Of a stretch of 64,000 nt of DNA, positions 33,032 through 41,707 are shown one piece after another. The stretch spans positions 62,001 through 126,000 of the forward strand of contig CALHVU010000021.1 of assembly GCA_938036925.1 (NCBI GenBank), read 5' to 3'. Every line of letters starts with the position of its first letter. Within the stretch, counting starts at the first letter, position 1. The notes beneath the pieces are model-generated. The model had not been told where the DNA came from, did no database searches, and was given only the letters and a program-made list of their open reading frames with translations. A program made the position numbers and the translations under genes. This stretch comes from an uncultured Atopobium sp. Lineage in GTDB: Bacteria > Actinomycetota > Coriobacteriia > Coriobacteriales > Atopobiaceae.

Positions 33032-33480
33032 GACGTTTCTCCTTTCTCATCTCTGTTAATTGTGTCCCAATGTTCAACTAAACGATCTAGATATGCGCAG
33101 AATGTAACTTTTTCTTCATCTGAAAGAACCGACAAAGCCTGCGCTTCAAATGACTCGACGGCCTCTTGAGCTTCTTGTGCTTGTTTGCGACCTTCTTTTG
33201 TTAAGGAAAGAAGTGTCTGCCTGCGATCTTTGTCTACACGAGTACGTTCAACAAGACCTTTTGCTTCAAGTTTGCTCACCATTTCTGAAAGAGATGCAGA
33301 TGTATTCTTTGTCTTGGCGAGAAGATCTTTTTGTGTCATATCTCCATCACGATAGAGCGCAGTCAAAATAAATTGTTGACCGCCACGACATCCGCGCGTG
33401 ATGTAAAGATAATGACCTAGATGGCCAAGATTGCGAATAATGCGCATCTCTTGAGTAGGTGAGGTAGGTGCTTGATGCAT
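33016..33480 (-). CDS. MarR-family transcriptional regulator
   Basis: 154 aa winged-helix regulator. DNA-binding core: GGQQFILTALYRDGDMTQKDLLAKTKNTSASLSEMVSKLEAKGLVERTRVDKDRRQTLLSLTKEG. It is first in an operon with the two exporter genes and probably represses it until a drug or fatty-acid-like ligand binds. GGGAGG lies 5 nt before the ATG. Two palindromes at the promoter (33523-33537, 33545-33565) are its likely sites. Confidence 0.92.
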   Translation of the reverse strand: MHQAPTSPTQEMRIIRNLGHLGHYLYITRGCRGGQQFILTALYRDGDMTQKDLLAKTKNTSASLSEMVSKLEAKGLVERTRVDKDRRQTLLSLTKEGRKQAQEAQEAVESFEAQALSVLSDEEKVTFCAYLDRLVEHWDTINRDEKGETSCQKK

Positions 33481-33516
33481 GAGTACCTCCCATAACAGAA
33501 ATAATTCTTGTAAGGT

Positions 33517-33565
33517 ATTTTACTCAAAATTTTTGAGATAGCAAGGTACTTAACAATTAAGTACC
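33517..33565 (-). promoter_or_regulatory. marR-exporter promoter with two palindromic operators
   Basis: Minus strand: -35 TTGCTA (33544-33539), 16-bp spacer, -10 TAAAAT (33522-33517). A 7-1-7 palindrome (CTCAAAA-T-TTTTGAG, 33523-33537) fills the spacer. A 9-3-9 palindrome (arms GGTACTTAA and TTAAGTACC, 33545-33565) lies directly upstream of the -35. Confidence 0.7.
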
Positions 33566-33623
33566 GAAGTTTTATTTTCTTGAAATAAAAGCAGGTAAAT
33601 TACTTAAAGTTTCAGCGTCGTTC

Positions 33624-34520
33624 TTAAAGATAGGCAAAATTTGCAAAAATTCTTCGCACTACTGCACCAGGAGACACTTTAGGAACATTGTGAGGGCAAC
33701 CTGGAATAAAGAGAAGTCGTGCGGTTGGAATTGCTTCAGCAATTCGACGAGTTTCCTCTGGATAAATCTCATCGTATTCACCTGCCATGACAACAACAGG
33801 AACGGAGATGTGTTCAAGGGACGCGGGGTCAATATGAGGGTTATCTACCATGAGCTCCAGATGCTCTGCAATACGAGCCGCCTCAGCAGGCGAGGGAACG
33901 GGATAGCCATCTTCTAGAACAGCGCCTTCCCAACCTTGAGCTGCCCAACGTTTATTGCCCTCGATACTTTCATATAGCCAGGTCATATCACCCAGAGTAT
34001 CAGGCTCAAGATTTGCTCCGATAGATACGAGGGAGGCAACTACGTCTGGATAGTCACGTGCCAGAAGAAGACCAAGAATAGCTCCGTCAGAAAAGCCCAC
34101 AATATGAGCAGATGAAACACCAAGCTGCTTCAGGACAACATACGCATCTTCTGCCATCTGCTCGTAGGTAAAGGCGGCAGTTCCTCGGGTGCTTAAACCC
34201 TGATCTCTTGAATCAATACCAATTGCGATGTAACCGCGGCTGCATACTTCATCAATGATGGTGCCAAAAATTCCGTGCTCTTCTCCATTTCCGTGGAGAA
34301 AAACAATGGGTGTAGCAAAGGTATCGTCGGGAACAGATGCTAAATAAGCCGCAGTTGAAGCAAGGTCTTCACAGGGTTTCTCGCCAGCTGGAGCAGCAGG
34401 AGTGTAGACAAACGTTGCAATTTCTGCGCCGTCATCAAGCAACACCTGAAGATGACTCTTCAGGTGTGCCGTTGGCTTGCTATAAGGTTTTGGGCGGTAG
34501 ACGGGTGGAAACTCGACCAC
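33624..34520 (-). CDS. Alpha/beta-fold hydrolase
   Basis: 298 aa. Oxyanion motif FLHGNGEE, nucleophile Ser in GFSDGA, acid in GEYDEIYP and catalytic His in CPHNVP give a full triad. It lacks a signal peptide. The start is GTG at 34520, supported by AGGAG 5 nt upstream. It lies 21 bp after the stop of the methionyl-tRNA synthetase-like gene and is probably co-transcribed with it. The substrate (ester, peptide or lactone) cannot be told from sequence. Confidence 0.88.
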   Translation of the reverse strand: MVEFPPVYRPKPYSKPTAHLKSHLQVLLDDGAEIATFVYTPAAPAGEKPCEDLASTAAYLASVPDDTFATPIVFLHGNGEEHGIFGTIIDEVCSRGYIAIGIDSRDQGLSTRGTAAFTYEQMAEDAYVVLKQLGVSSAHIVGFSDGAILGLLLARDYPDVVASLVSIGANLEPDTLGDMTWLYESIEGNKRWAAQGWEGAVLEDGYPVPSPAEAARIAEHLELMVDNPHIDPASLEHISVPVVVMAGEYDEIYPEETRRIAEAIPTARLLFIPGCPHNVPKVSPGAVVRRIFANFAYL

Positions 34521-34541
34521 GTATGCTCCTAGCTGCGCGTT

Positions 34542-36581
34542 TTAGTTCTTCTGGCTGGGATGTGCTTTGAAGAAGTCAAAGCGAGGAGGAAGCTCTTCAA
34601 GCTGGTGCTCCTCTGCGCTCTGGCCAAGTTTTGCCGCAAGCTCTTTTGGACCCATAAAGGCGTTCTCCCAAGAGAAGAACTCCTCATGTGGGAAGTTGAG
34701 AGCATCTGCAATGCGCTCGCAGCCTTCCGGAACAGCCGGGTGCATAAGCAGTGTGATGGTCTTGAGCGCATAGAATGCATCAGCAAGTGCCTGGTCATAG
34801 GCCTCGTCATTGCCCTGAGCGGCCTTGGAAGCCTCGCCCCAACGCTTGTTTTCTGCGCGAGCATACTCATCAACAGCAGCAAGGGCAGAGTGTGCGTCAA
34901 AGCTGTATGCAAGCTGCTCGTACTTCAGCAGAACCTCTTGAGCAGCATCGATAACTTCCTGGTGAGGCTCACTGATAGGTAGGTGACCACCACACGCATT
35001 GGCCGCACCATACAGGCAGCTACGAGCCATGCGGTTAAAGATGTTAGTGAGAAACGCTGACTCCTTGAGTGCTGGATCAACAACGCGAGGATCATCCTTT
35101 ACCAGAAGATCTGGCTCGCCATCTTTACCCTTCCTAGAAACGGAAGTATCAAAAGCCTTTGGCGAGAAGGACACGGCGCGCTGATCAAGGCCAAGTGAGA
35201 GCCAGTGAGCGCGGAGCTGCTCTGGAGTGTAGAACTCAAGCAGCTCTTCAGCCATTGGAGGCTTAATAGCACCAGAGCTGGAAGCCTTCTTGTTCATAAA
35301 GAGAATGTGGTAGTTAGCAACGGGAGTATCGGTGATAAGACCCCAATCAAGTGCATCCCACAGTGGGTTCTGGACAATGCAGTAGAAGAAGATGTTGTCC
35401 TGACCAATGAACTGGTAGACAGCAGCATCGTCACTGCACCACCAATCGCGCCACTCGTCAGAAGAGTAGCGAGAACCACCGTTGCTAGCGTCTTCAGAAA
35501 GAGCAGCACGTGTGAAGGTGATAGGAGCCCAAAGGGACTCAGTCCAAACCCAGATAGTAAGGTCTTTGAGATCTTCAATGTCTGGAGACTTAAGGCCCCA
35601 AGAAATATTGCCCGTCATGCGGTAAGGTAGGAGCGTCTTGCTTGTTCTAAAACGAATTCCAGCCTCTTTGAGTTTCTCGCGAGCTTCATCTCTATCTTCC
35701 CAGTTTTCAAAAACAACAGAGAAGGAAGAAGCGTTCCCTTCTGGCTCAATGACACTATGAGCTGGGAGGGAAGAGGCAACGCCGTCAAAGTCTTGGCGGT
35801 AGGAATTTTGAATGTAGATAATAGGCTCGGTCAGAGTCTCTTGAACGGTAGAGGTAACAACTGAGCGAATCTGTGGGTTGTTCTTCCACTTTTCGACCAG
35901 GTTGTTTAGAAACTCTTTGTATTGCGGCAGGTCAAAGTACCAGCTTGGTGCAGGACGAAGCTCTGGCGTGGTGCCGGTGAGCTGAGACACAGGAGCAATG
36001 AGCTCCTCTGGGTTGAACTGATGACCCAGGTCGCATTCTTCTGCATAAGCCTTCTCTGACTTGCAGCCCTTAATGGGGCAACGTCCATTGACTTGGCGGC
36101 CATTAAGGAATGTCTGAGCCTCGGTATCGTAAAACTGTTTAGTTGAGAGCTTGGAGAGTTTACCGCGCTCGTAGAGGCGGTGCATGATGCTGTCAGCCAT
36201 CTCTTCGTGGATCTTTGCAGCGGGTTCTAGCGCGGAACCGCCGTAGAAATCAAGCGAGATATTGTAGGCGTTAAGAGCGCTTTTCTGCAGGTTGTGATTA
36301 TGATTAACGTAGTCAAGGATGGTGCCCTCGTAACCCTCTTCTTCAACCTTTTTGCGATAGCCCTCTGCAATAGGAGAGCCATAGCAGTCAGTTCCCGAGA
36401 TAAACAGAACGTTTTTCTGGCCAATACGATCTCTTAAGAAACGAGCAAAGAAATCTGCTGGGACAAAGACGCCCGCGATATGTCCAAAGTGGAGATTCTT
36501 ATTACCGTAGGGCATACCACCGGTAATGACAGCACGCTTAGGAAAATGAGGGCGGTTGTTCATGTCGTAGCTTTCGGCCAT
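34542..36581 (-). CDS. Methionyl-tRNA synthetase-like class I tRNA ligase, divergent motifs
   Basis: 679 aa with the MetRS layout: Rossmann start with the HIGH motif as HFGH (31-34) after ITGGMPYGNKNL, the Cys4 zinc insert (GRCPIKGC...AEECDLGH), and PSWYFDLPQYKEFL. Several active-site stretches differ from ordinary MetG: GTDEHGTPI is GTDCYGSPI, FIGKDNIxFH is FIGQDNIFFY, and the KMSKS loop is KKASSSG. A charged insert (~500) and a helical C-terminal anticodon-type domain follow, without an obvious OB-fold tRNA-binding tail. It could be the cell's MetRS of a divergent type or a paralogue with another role. GAGG lies before the ATG at 36581. Confidence 0.75.
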   Translation of the reverse strand: MAESYDMNNRPHFPKRAVITGGMPYGNKNLHFGHIAGVFVPADFFARFLRDRIGQKNVLFISGTDCYGSPIAEGYRKKVEEEGYEGTILDYVNHNHNLQKSALNAYNISLDFYGGSALEPAAKIHEEMADSIMHRLYERGKLSKLSTKQFYDTEAQTFLNGRQVNGRCPIKGCKSEKAYAEECDLGHQFNPEELIAPVSQLTGTTPELRPAPSWYFDLPQYKEFLNNLVEKWKNNPQIRSVVTSTVQETLTEPIIYIQNSYRQDFDGVASSLPAHSVIEPEGNASSFSVVFENWEDRDEAREKLKEAGIRFRTSKTLLPYRMTGNISWGLKSPDIEDLKDLTIWVWTESLWAPITFTRAALSEDASNGGSRYSSDEWRDWWCSDDAAVYQFIGQDNIFFYCIVQNPLWDALDWGLITDTPVANYHILFMNKKASSSGAIKPPMAEELLEFYTPEQLRAHWLSLGLDQRAVSFSPKAFDTSVSRKGKDGEPDLLVKDDPRVVDPALKESAFLTNIFNRMARSCLYGAANACGGHLPISEPHQEVIDAAQEVLLKYEQLAYSFDAHSALAAVDEYARAENKRWGEASKAAQGNDEAYDQALADAFYALKTITLLMHPAVPEGCERIADALNFPHEEFFSWENAFMGPKELAAKLGQSAEEHQLEELPPRFDFFKAHPSQKN

Positions 36582-36708
36582 GGATACCTCGCAGTTGGAA
36601 TTAGTAGATTACGCAAATTATCTTCTTATTCTAATCTTTTTTGATTCACTACACGAATAGATTCAGAACTCGATACTATAGTGAGTAGAAATTACGTAAG
36701 GAGAGTTT

Positions 36709-37575
36709 GTGGGAAGAAAAAAGCCAAAGACAAGCCTTGAGTTTGTTCTAAAGGATCCACCAAAGTCTGTGGTGACGCCCTTCCTTGTGGCTGACCTTGC
36801 ACTTTTACTTATGTTTGTGTGCCATATTCCGCTGATGGTTATGGGAGAGTTCCCACCCAATGACATCCTTCCAGCCGTGTTGAGTCTTCTAGGAAGCATG
36901 TTGGCAGGTAGCTTGATCCTTGTGTGGATTACCCGCGTCAATAAGCGAGATTTTAGGTCTTTGGGTCTTCGAGTAAGCTCCTGGCCAGGATTTATGCGCG
37001 GAGTTACCTTTGGCTTTTTGATGGTGCTGTTTACCTTTGGCTCTATCATGCTCATTGAAGGCTTTGATTTTAACTTCAACGCTTCCTATAACATTTTTGC
37101 TGCTCTCTTCTTACTTGTGGCAACCCTTATTGAGTCTGCTGCAGAAGAAATATTGTTTAGAGGTTACCTACAAACTGGTGTTGCAGCTAAGAGTTCTTTC
37201 CCTGTAGCGCTTGTGCTTCAAGCAGTGCTCTTTACCGCAACGTATGGACTAACGCCTAACATCTCTATTGCCGCAGCAATCTCAGTCTTTTTGATGGGCA
37301 TTCTTTATGGCTTGGTGTTTTGGCTTACCGATAATCTGCTCATGACCATTGCTATGCACTTTATCTGGAACTTTGTAACCGGCCCTATTCTGGGCATCTC
37401 GGTTACCACTACGCTTCTTCCTACCACGCTCTTAACAGCGTATCCTGCAGCATCTGAGTTTATCTCGGGTGGCGCCTATGGTATTGAAGCAAGCGTTGTT
37501 ACCATTTTTGTATGCCTTGCTGCCTGCGCTATAGTAGGTTGGAAATGTTATAAGGCACAAGGCGAGAAGAACTAA
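36709..37575 (+). CDS. CPBP-family intramembrane protease-like protein
   Basis: 288 aa with about eight hydrophobic segments. GTG start at 36709 with AAGGAG upstream. Motif 1 EExxxR is present (SAAEEILFRGYLQ) and motif 3 HxxxN (HFIWNFV). The usual motif 2 FxxxH reads FTATY, so the His is replaced by Tyr. Members cleave prenylated or peptide substrates, often bacteriocin-related; with the missing His, activity here is uncertain. Its stop overlaps the queH start (TAATG). Confidence 0.83.
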   Translation: MGRKKPKTSLEFVLKDPPKSVVTPFLVADLALLLMFVCHIPLMVMGEFPPNDILPAVLSLLGSMLAGSLILVWITRVNKRDFRSLGLRVSSWPGFMRGVTFGFLMVLFTFGSIMLIEGFDFNFNASYNIFAALFLLVATLIESAAEEILFRGYLQTGVAAKSSFPVALVLQAVLFTATYGLTPNISIAAAISVFLMGILYGLVFWLTDNLLMTIAMHFIWNFVTGPILGISVTTTLLPTTLLTAYPAASEFISGGAYGIEASVVTIFVCLAACAIVGWKCYKAQGEKN

Positions 37576-38207
37576 TGGCTTCAAACATGCTTCAGTCAAT
37601 TGAGACTCTTTCAGTAGAGCCGGGAACACCGCTGCTGCTCCATGCATGCTGTGGTCCGTGCTCACTTGAACCTTTAAAACATCTGAGGGAAGAGGGCTTT
37701 GAGCCAACCATCTGCTGGACTAATCCTAATATTCAGCCAGTTGAAGAGCATGATAAGCGTCTGCAGACATTACTTGCGTGGGCTCAAGAAGAAGCTCATG
37801 TTGAGGTGATTGTGGCAGGAGATCCGCGAGACCAGTGGGAGCGAGCCGTGGCCCCTCAGGGATTTGAGCGAGACCGTCGCTGTCGTGCTTGTTACGCAAT
37901 TCGCTTGGCAGAGAGTTGTCGTGTGGCGGCTGAGCGTGGGTTTGAATACGTTTCTACAACACTGGCTGTCTCGCCCTATCAGCTCTTTGATGCGTGCGAG
38001 GATGAGCTGGTGTCCATTGCGCATGCTCATGGACTGACGCCTGTATGGAGAGATTTCCGTCCGTTTTACCCAGAGGCTACAAAAGAGTCTCGTGAGCTTG
38101 GTATGTATCGACAAAATTATTGCGGTTGCAGATATTCTGCGGCCGAGGCTCAGATAGAGCGTCATGAAGCTCGTGACGCAAGAAAGGCAGCACGTCATGC
38201 GAACTGA
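37575..38207 (+). CDS. queH: Epoxyqueuosine reductase QueH
   Basis: 210 aa, the B12-independent enzyme (former DUF208) that reduces epoxyqueuosine to queuosine in tRNA. Family Cys motifs are intact: HACCGPCS, RRCRACYAIRL and NYCGCRYS, ligands for an Fe-S cluster and a second iron. The C-terminal tail is basic. It is coupled to the upstream CPBP gene by a 1-bp overlap and to queA downstream by 11 bp, placing two consecutive steps of the pathway together. Confidence 0.95.
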   Translation: MASNMLQSIETLSVEPGTPLLLHACCGPCSLEPLKHLREEGFEPTICWTNPNIQPVEEHDKRLQTLLAWAQEEAHVEVIVAGDPRDQWERAVAPQGFERDRRCRACYAIRLAESCRVAAERGFEYVSTTLAVSPYQLFDACEDELVSIAHAHGLTPVWRDFRPFYPEATKESRELGMYRQNYCGCRYSAAEAQIERHEARDARKAARHAN

Positions 38208-39360
38208 CGATTTTGATTACAACCTTCCAGAAGAACGTATTGCACAAGCTCCTGCTGAGCCAAGGGACTCTTGTAGGCTTTTGGTGCTGCATAGAGAAGA
38301 TGGCCGCATAGAGCACAAGCACTTCACTGATATTGTGGAGTATCTTGAGCCGGGCGATTTGGTTGTAGTTAATCAGACGCGCGTTATGCCAGCTCGCCTT
38401 GTAGGTAAAAAGCAAAATACGGGCGGCGTCTCAGAAACGCTGCTTTTAAAACGTCGAGAAGACATTGATGCTTTGGGTAGTGTATGGGAGTGTCTGGTAA
38501 ATCCTGGTAAGCGTCTAAAGCCTGGCGCGGTAATTGAATATCGTGCAGGTGGCTTGCATGCCCCAGACTCAGCTCCTGTTGTGTTGACGGGCACCATTGT
38601 GGACTTTGTTGACGACAACAGGGGAGGTCGCCTGGTGCGTTTTGAAGCACAGGGAGATCGCACTCTTGACGAGGCTATTCATGAAGCGGGCCACGTTCCA
38701 CTGCCTCCGTATATTACACAATACGAGGGAGACCCAGAGAAGTACCAGACGGTCTACGCTATGCAGGACGAGCATTCTGCTGCAGCTCCTACCGCGGGTC
38801 TTCACTTTACTCCTGAGCTCATTGAAACCATCAAAGCAAAGGGTGTTCAGTGGGCATCTGTTGAGCTAGAGGTGGGTATTGATACCTTCAGGTTGGTAAC
38901 AGAGGATGACCCTACTAAACACGTCATTCATACTGAGCGCTACCACGTAGCTCCAGAAGTTGTAGAAGCAGTAAAGGCTACCAAAGCCGCTGGTCATAAG
39001 GTTATTGCCATTGGTACTACCAGTGTTCGTTCGCTTGAAAGTGCTTGGGATAATCAGATTCCTGCAGCTGAGCCTCCTGTTGTTGCCCGTCGCTTTGAGG
39101 AGGCAGAAGACTCTGCTGCAGTGACTCATAAAGGTGATATGGTTGCCCGAGAAAACGCAACCACCAACCTCTATTTGATGCCAGGCTCTACGTTCCACGT
39201 GGTAGACACCATGGTGACCAACTTCCACGTTCCACGTTCAACTTTGATGATGCTGGTTTCTGCGTTTGCAACGCGCGAGCAGATTATGAACGCCTATCAA
39301 AGTGCTATTGACGAGAAGTACCGCTTCTTGTCATTTGGTGATGCCATGATCATCATTTAG
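38197..39360 (+). CDS. queA: S-adenosylmethionine:tRNA ribosyltransferase-isomerase QueA
   Basis: 387 aa from the ATG at 38197 (MRTDDFDYNLPEERIAQAP). QueA transfers the ribosyl part of SAM to preQ1-tRNA to make epoxyqueuosine, the QueH substrate. Motifs: RDSCRLLVLHRE, GDLVVVNQTRVMPARL, PTAGLHFTPEL, VELEVGIDTFRLV, and the C-terminal NFHVPRSTLMMLVSAFA. It ends at the terminator at 39432. Confidence 0.96.
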   Translation: MRTDDFDYNLPEERIAQAPAEPRDSCRLLVLHREDGRIEHKHFTDIVEYLEPGDLVVVNQTRVMPARLVGKKQNTGGVSETLLLKRREDIDALGSVWECLVNPGKRLKPGAVIEYRAGGLHAPDSAPVVLTGTIVDFVDDNRGGRLVRFEAQGDRTLDEAIHEAGHVPLPPYITQYEGDPEKYQTVYAMQDEHSAAAPTAGLHFTPELIETIKAKGVQWASVELEVGIDTFRLVTEDDPTKHVIHTERYHVAPEVVEAVKATKAAGHKVIAIGTTSVRSLESAWDNQIPAAEPPVVARRFEEAEDSAAVTHKGDMVARENATTNLYLMPGSTFHVVDTMVTNFHVPRSTLMMLVSAFATREQIMNAYQSAIDEKYRFLSFGDAMIII

Positions 39361-39431
39361 CGAGCTTGGCTACGTGAAGACGATTTAGTGAAGATGACCC
39401 TTATGCTTAGCTTGAGGGTTTAGACCTAGAG

Positions 39432-39464
39432 AAAAAGTGCCCACAGTATTGTGAACACTTTTTT
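39432..39464. terminator. Bidirectional terminator after queA
   Basis: AAAAAGTG-CC-CACA, loop GTAT, TGTG-AA-CACTTTTTT. The stem is interrupted by a 2-nt mismatch and has a T-run on both strands. It sits between convergent genes. Confidence 0.85.
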
Positions 39465-39495
39465 CATACGATGATTTGTCTGGGCAAAGACTAAA

Positions 39496-40806
39496 TTACC
39501 AGTTAAAAATCAGCCATACAAAAGACGCAAGAATCGCTATCATGCCAAGAACAACAATGATGAAGCCAATGCGCTGACCACGAGTTGTCTCTCGAAGGAT
39601 TTTCTCGCCAGTAATAAGCTCTTTAAGAGTGAGCTGCTTGGTATTGATGTTAATTACCTGCTCGTCAACAGACTTTCTGAGCTGCTCAGTAATTTCTGGT
39701 GTTGCATGAATTTCTTTAGCATCATCAATGACTGACTGTGCTTCATCATGTTTATCTGCTGCTTCGTTAAAGAGCTCCTTGGCTGTCTTAATTTTCTCTT
39801 CAAGATCCTCTATATCTTTGCTCAGAATTCTCTGACGAGCATTAGCCTCAGCTACTACGGCGTCATATTCTTGCTGTTTCTGCTCATAATCTTTGCGAGC
39901 TGCATCAATAGAAGACTCTGAGGACTCCAACGATTTGCCCTGGGTCCAGTAATGCGTTTGTGCCATCTCAAGTGAAGACTGGAAAGAGTTCTGTAGTTCC
40001 TCAACTTGCTTTTGGGCCTGCTCTGCACGAGCAAGCTCTGACTTAAGGTCTTCCTCAATGCGAACAATTGCATCGTGATTAGCGGCGGGGTCTGTCTTAA
40101 GACCAGCAAGCTCTTCTCTCAGAGAAAGCTGTCTTGCCTGGGAGTTTTCCAGTGCTTTATTTGCAGACGCTACAGCAGCATCGCGTTTCTCGGTAACTTC
40201 TTTAAGCTGAGCCTCGGCGTTTTTAACACCACGCTGCGCCTCGGAGATTGTCTTTGAGATATCATCCAGCCTGCCTTTTGCTGTGGCAGCAACCTCTTTG
40301 TAAGGCTTAATCTTTGCTTCGTCGTCAACTTTTTGCTGTTCAAGCTTCTGAATAAGCTGGTTCTTCTTAACCGTGAGAAGATCCACTTGCGTAGACTGAT
40401 CACTCATGACCTGAGCGGTCTCTGCAAAAATTTTCTCTTGCTCAGCAATGATTTGATCAAATGAGCTCTGTACGTAGTCTCTGTGTTCTAGATCTTGTTT
40501 GTCTTGAGCAAGGTGTTCTTGCATCTGCTTAAGCTCTTGCTTTGCAGAGTTTGTCTCTTTGGCAGCGTTGTGGACTTCTTTGGTAGCCTGGAAACCTTCT
40601 GCAACAGCGGTTGTGGCGCTCTCAAACGCACTGCTTACGCCCTTTGCTACAACCTGAGTAGTGTCTTTGGCAATCTTTTGAATGTCCTGGGACTTGCTGA
40701 CTTCAGGTGTGTTCTCAGACTCATTCTGTTCATCAGAAGTTGTTGTTTGAGTATCTATTGTGTCCAAATCCTCGGTTTTAGAGTTTTGGATATCGTTTTC
40801 AGCCAT
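39496..40806 (-). CDS. Long coiled-coil protein with C-terminal membrane anchor
   Basis: 436 aa. The N-terminus (~1-40) is acidic and disordered, followed by an Ala/Thr-rich amphipathic stretch and then ~270 residues of heptad-like Glu/Lys/Gln/Ala coiled coil. The tail holds one hydrophobic helix (GFIIVVLGMIAILASFVWLIF), making it a tail-anchored type protein facing the cytoplasm. AGGAGG lies 7 nt before the ATG. I see no enzymatic motif; a role in envelope organisation or as a scaffold is only a guess. A long coiled coil creates weak matches to SMC-like proteins, which should not be over-read. Confidence 0.7.
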   Translation of the reverse strand: MAENDIQNSKTEDLDTIDTQTTTSDEQNESENTPEVSKSQDIQKIAKDTTQVVAKGVSSAFESATTAVAEGFQATKEVHNAAKETNSAKQELKQMQEHLAQDKQDLEHRDYVQSSFDQIIAEQEKIFAETAQVMSDQSTQVDLLTVKKNQLIQKLEQQKVDDEAKIKPYKEVAATAKGRLDDISKTISEAQRGVKNAEAQLKEVTEKRDAAVASANKALENSQARQLSLREELAGLKTDPAANHDAIVRIEEDLKSELARAEQAQKQVEELQNSFQSSLEMAQTHYWTQGKSLESSESSIDAARKDYEQKQQEYDAVVAEANARQRILSKDIEDLEEKIKTAKELFNEAADKHDEAQSVIDDAKEIHATPEITEQLRKSVDEQVININTKQLTLKELITGEKILRETTRGQRIGFIIVVLGMIAILASFVWLIFNW

Positions 40807-40877
40807 GGTGAACCTCCTATAAGAGTTCTGTCTTATTATTTTTACCCTGTTTTTGAGGAATTCATAGTCTAATTTGG

Positions 40878-40955
40878 TTCTTTCTGGAAATAAGATTGGA
40901 TATAATACGTTATGTTTTGTTACGATAGTAACGATTAATCGAGAATAACTCTCGA
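40878..40955 (+). promoter_or_regulatory. ptsH promoter and structured leader
   Basis: -10 TATAAT (40901-40906), weak -35 TTCTTT (40878-40883), 17-bp spacer. The leader holds two short hairpins: GTTAC-gata-GTAAC (40919-40932) and TCGAGA-ataac-TCTCGA (40939-40955). Either could be an operator or an RNA element. Confidence 0.55.
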
Positions 40956-40989
40956 GTAGATTTTTGGTTTCCGGAAGGGGAGTCCACTT

Positions 40990-41262
40990 ATGGTTTCAAA
41001 GCAGACTACTATCATCAATGCAACTGGTCTTCACGCTCGTCCAGCATCCGTCTTTGTTTCTGAGGCAAAGAAGTTTGAGAGCAACGTCACCATCAAGAAT
41101 GTTGACAAGGACTCCGCACCAGTTAACGCTAAGTCCATCATGATGATTCTTGCTGCTGGTCTTGGCACTGGCACCAAGATTGAGATTGCATGTGACGGCG
41201 CTGACGAGCAGGCAGCTCTTGACGCTCTTATCGCTCTCGTTGACAACGGCTTCGGCGAGTAA
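40990..41262 (+). CDS. ptsH: Phosphocarrier protein HPr
   Basis: 90 aa. The PTS phosphocarrier between enzyme I and EIIA proteins. His15 in ATGLHARPAS is the phosphorylation site. A Ser in NAKSIMMILAAG marks the regulatory HPr kinase site seen in Gram-positive HPr. GGGGAG lies before the ATG. It is monocistronic, with no ptsI beside it and a strong terminator at 41291. It can serve the EIIA(Glc) encoded at 4066. Confidence 0.96.
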   Translation: MVSKQTTIINATGLHARPASVFVSEAKKFESNVTIKNVDKDSAPVNAKSIMMILAAGLGTGTKIEIACDGADEQAALDALIALVDNGFGE

Positions 41263-41290
41263 GCTAACGGCTTACATAAAAGTGCACGTC

Positions 41291-41315
41291 AAGCCCGGCT
41301 TTGCCGGGCTTTTTT
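41291..41315 (+). terminator. Rho-independent terminator of ptsH
   Basis: AAGCCCGGC-TTT-GCCGGGCTT followed by TTTT; a compact GC stem. Confidence 0.95.
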
Positions 41316-41329
41316 AAAGAGGTGTTTTG

Positions 41330-41707
41330 ATGACATTTGTTGCAACATGGCTCGTAACTACTGTTGCTACGTTGGTGGCCTGCACCTTAATTCCAGGTCT
41401 AACTATTGTGGGAGGCTCGTGGGCAGGTCCTATTCTGTTCTCGTTAGTACTCGCAGCAGTCAATACGGGCATTAAGCCTGTTGTTAAGCTACTCTCATTG
41501 CCTATTAATGTGCTGACCCTAGGTATTTTCTCGCTCTTTATTAATGCTTTTATGCTTGAGCTTTCAAGTTTTATTTCTAGGAATTTGCTGCATGCGGGCG
41601 TTGCTATTGATTCTTTAGGTACCGCTATCCTGGGATCAATAGTTATCTCAATTGTCTCTTCAATTGTGATTAGCCTTACTGGTCTGAAGAAGGAGAACCT
41701 TTCCTAA
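41330..41707 (+). CDS. Small membrane protein, phage-holin-4-like family (PF04020 type)
   Basis: 125 aa with four hydrophobic segments and the family sequence NTGIKPVVKLLSLPINVLTLGIFSLFINAFML. Despite the holin-like name, these are chromosomal four-helix proteins of unknown role. The ATG at 41330 has GAGG 7 nt upstream; a TTG directly before it is an alternative. Its 3' end overlaps the convergent gene by 32 bp. Confidence 0.85.
   Translation: MTFVATWLVTTVATLVACTLIPGLTIVGGSWAGPILFSLVLAAVNTGIKPVVKLLSLPINVLTLGIFSLFINAFMLELSSFISRNLLHAGVAIDSLGTAILGSIVISIVSSIVISLTGLKKENLS

Noticed and set aside
41330..41707. Prophage holin
   Set aside because: The family name is historical; no lysin, structural phage gene or attachment site is nearby, and the neighbours are housekeeping genes.
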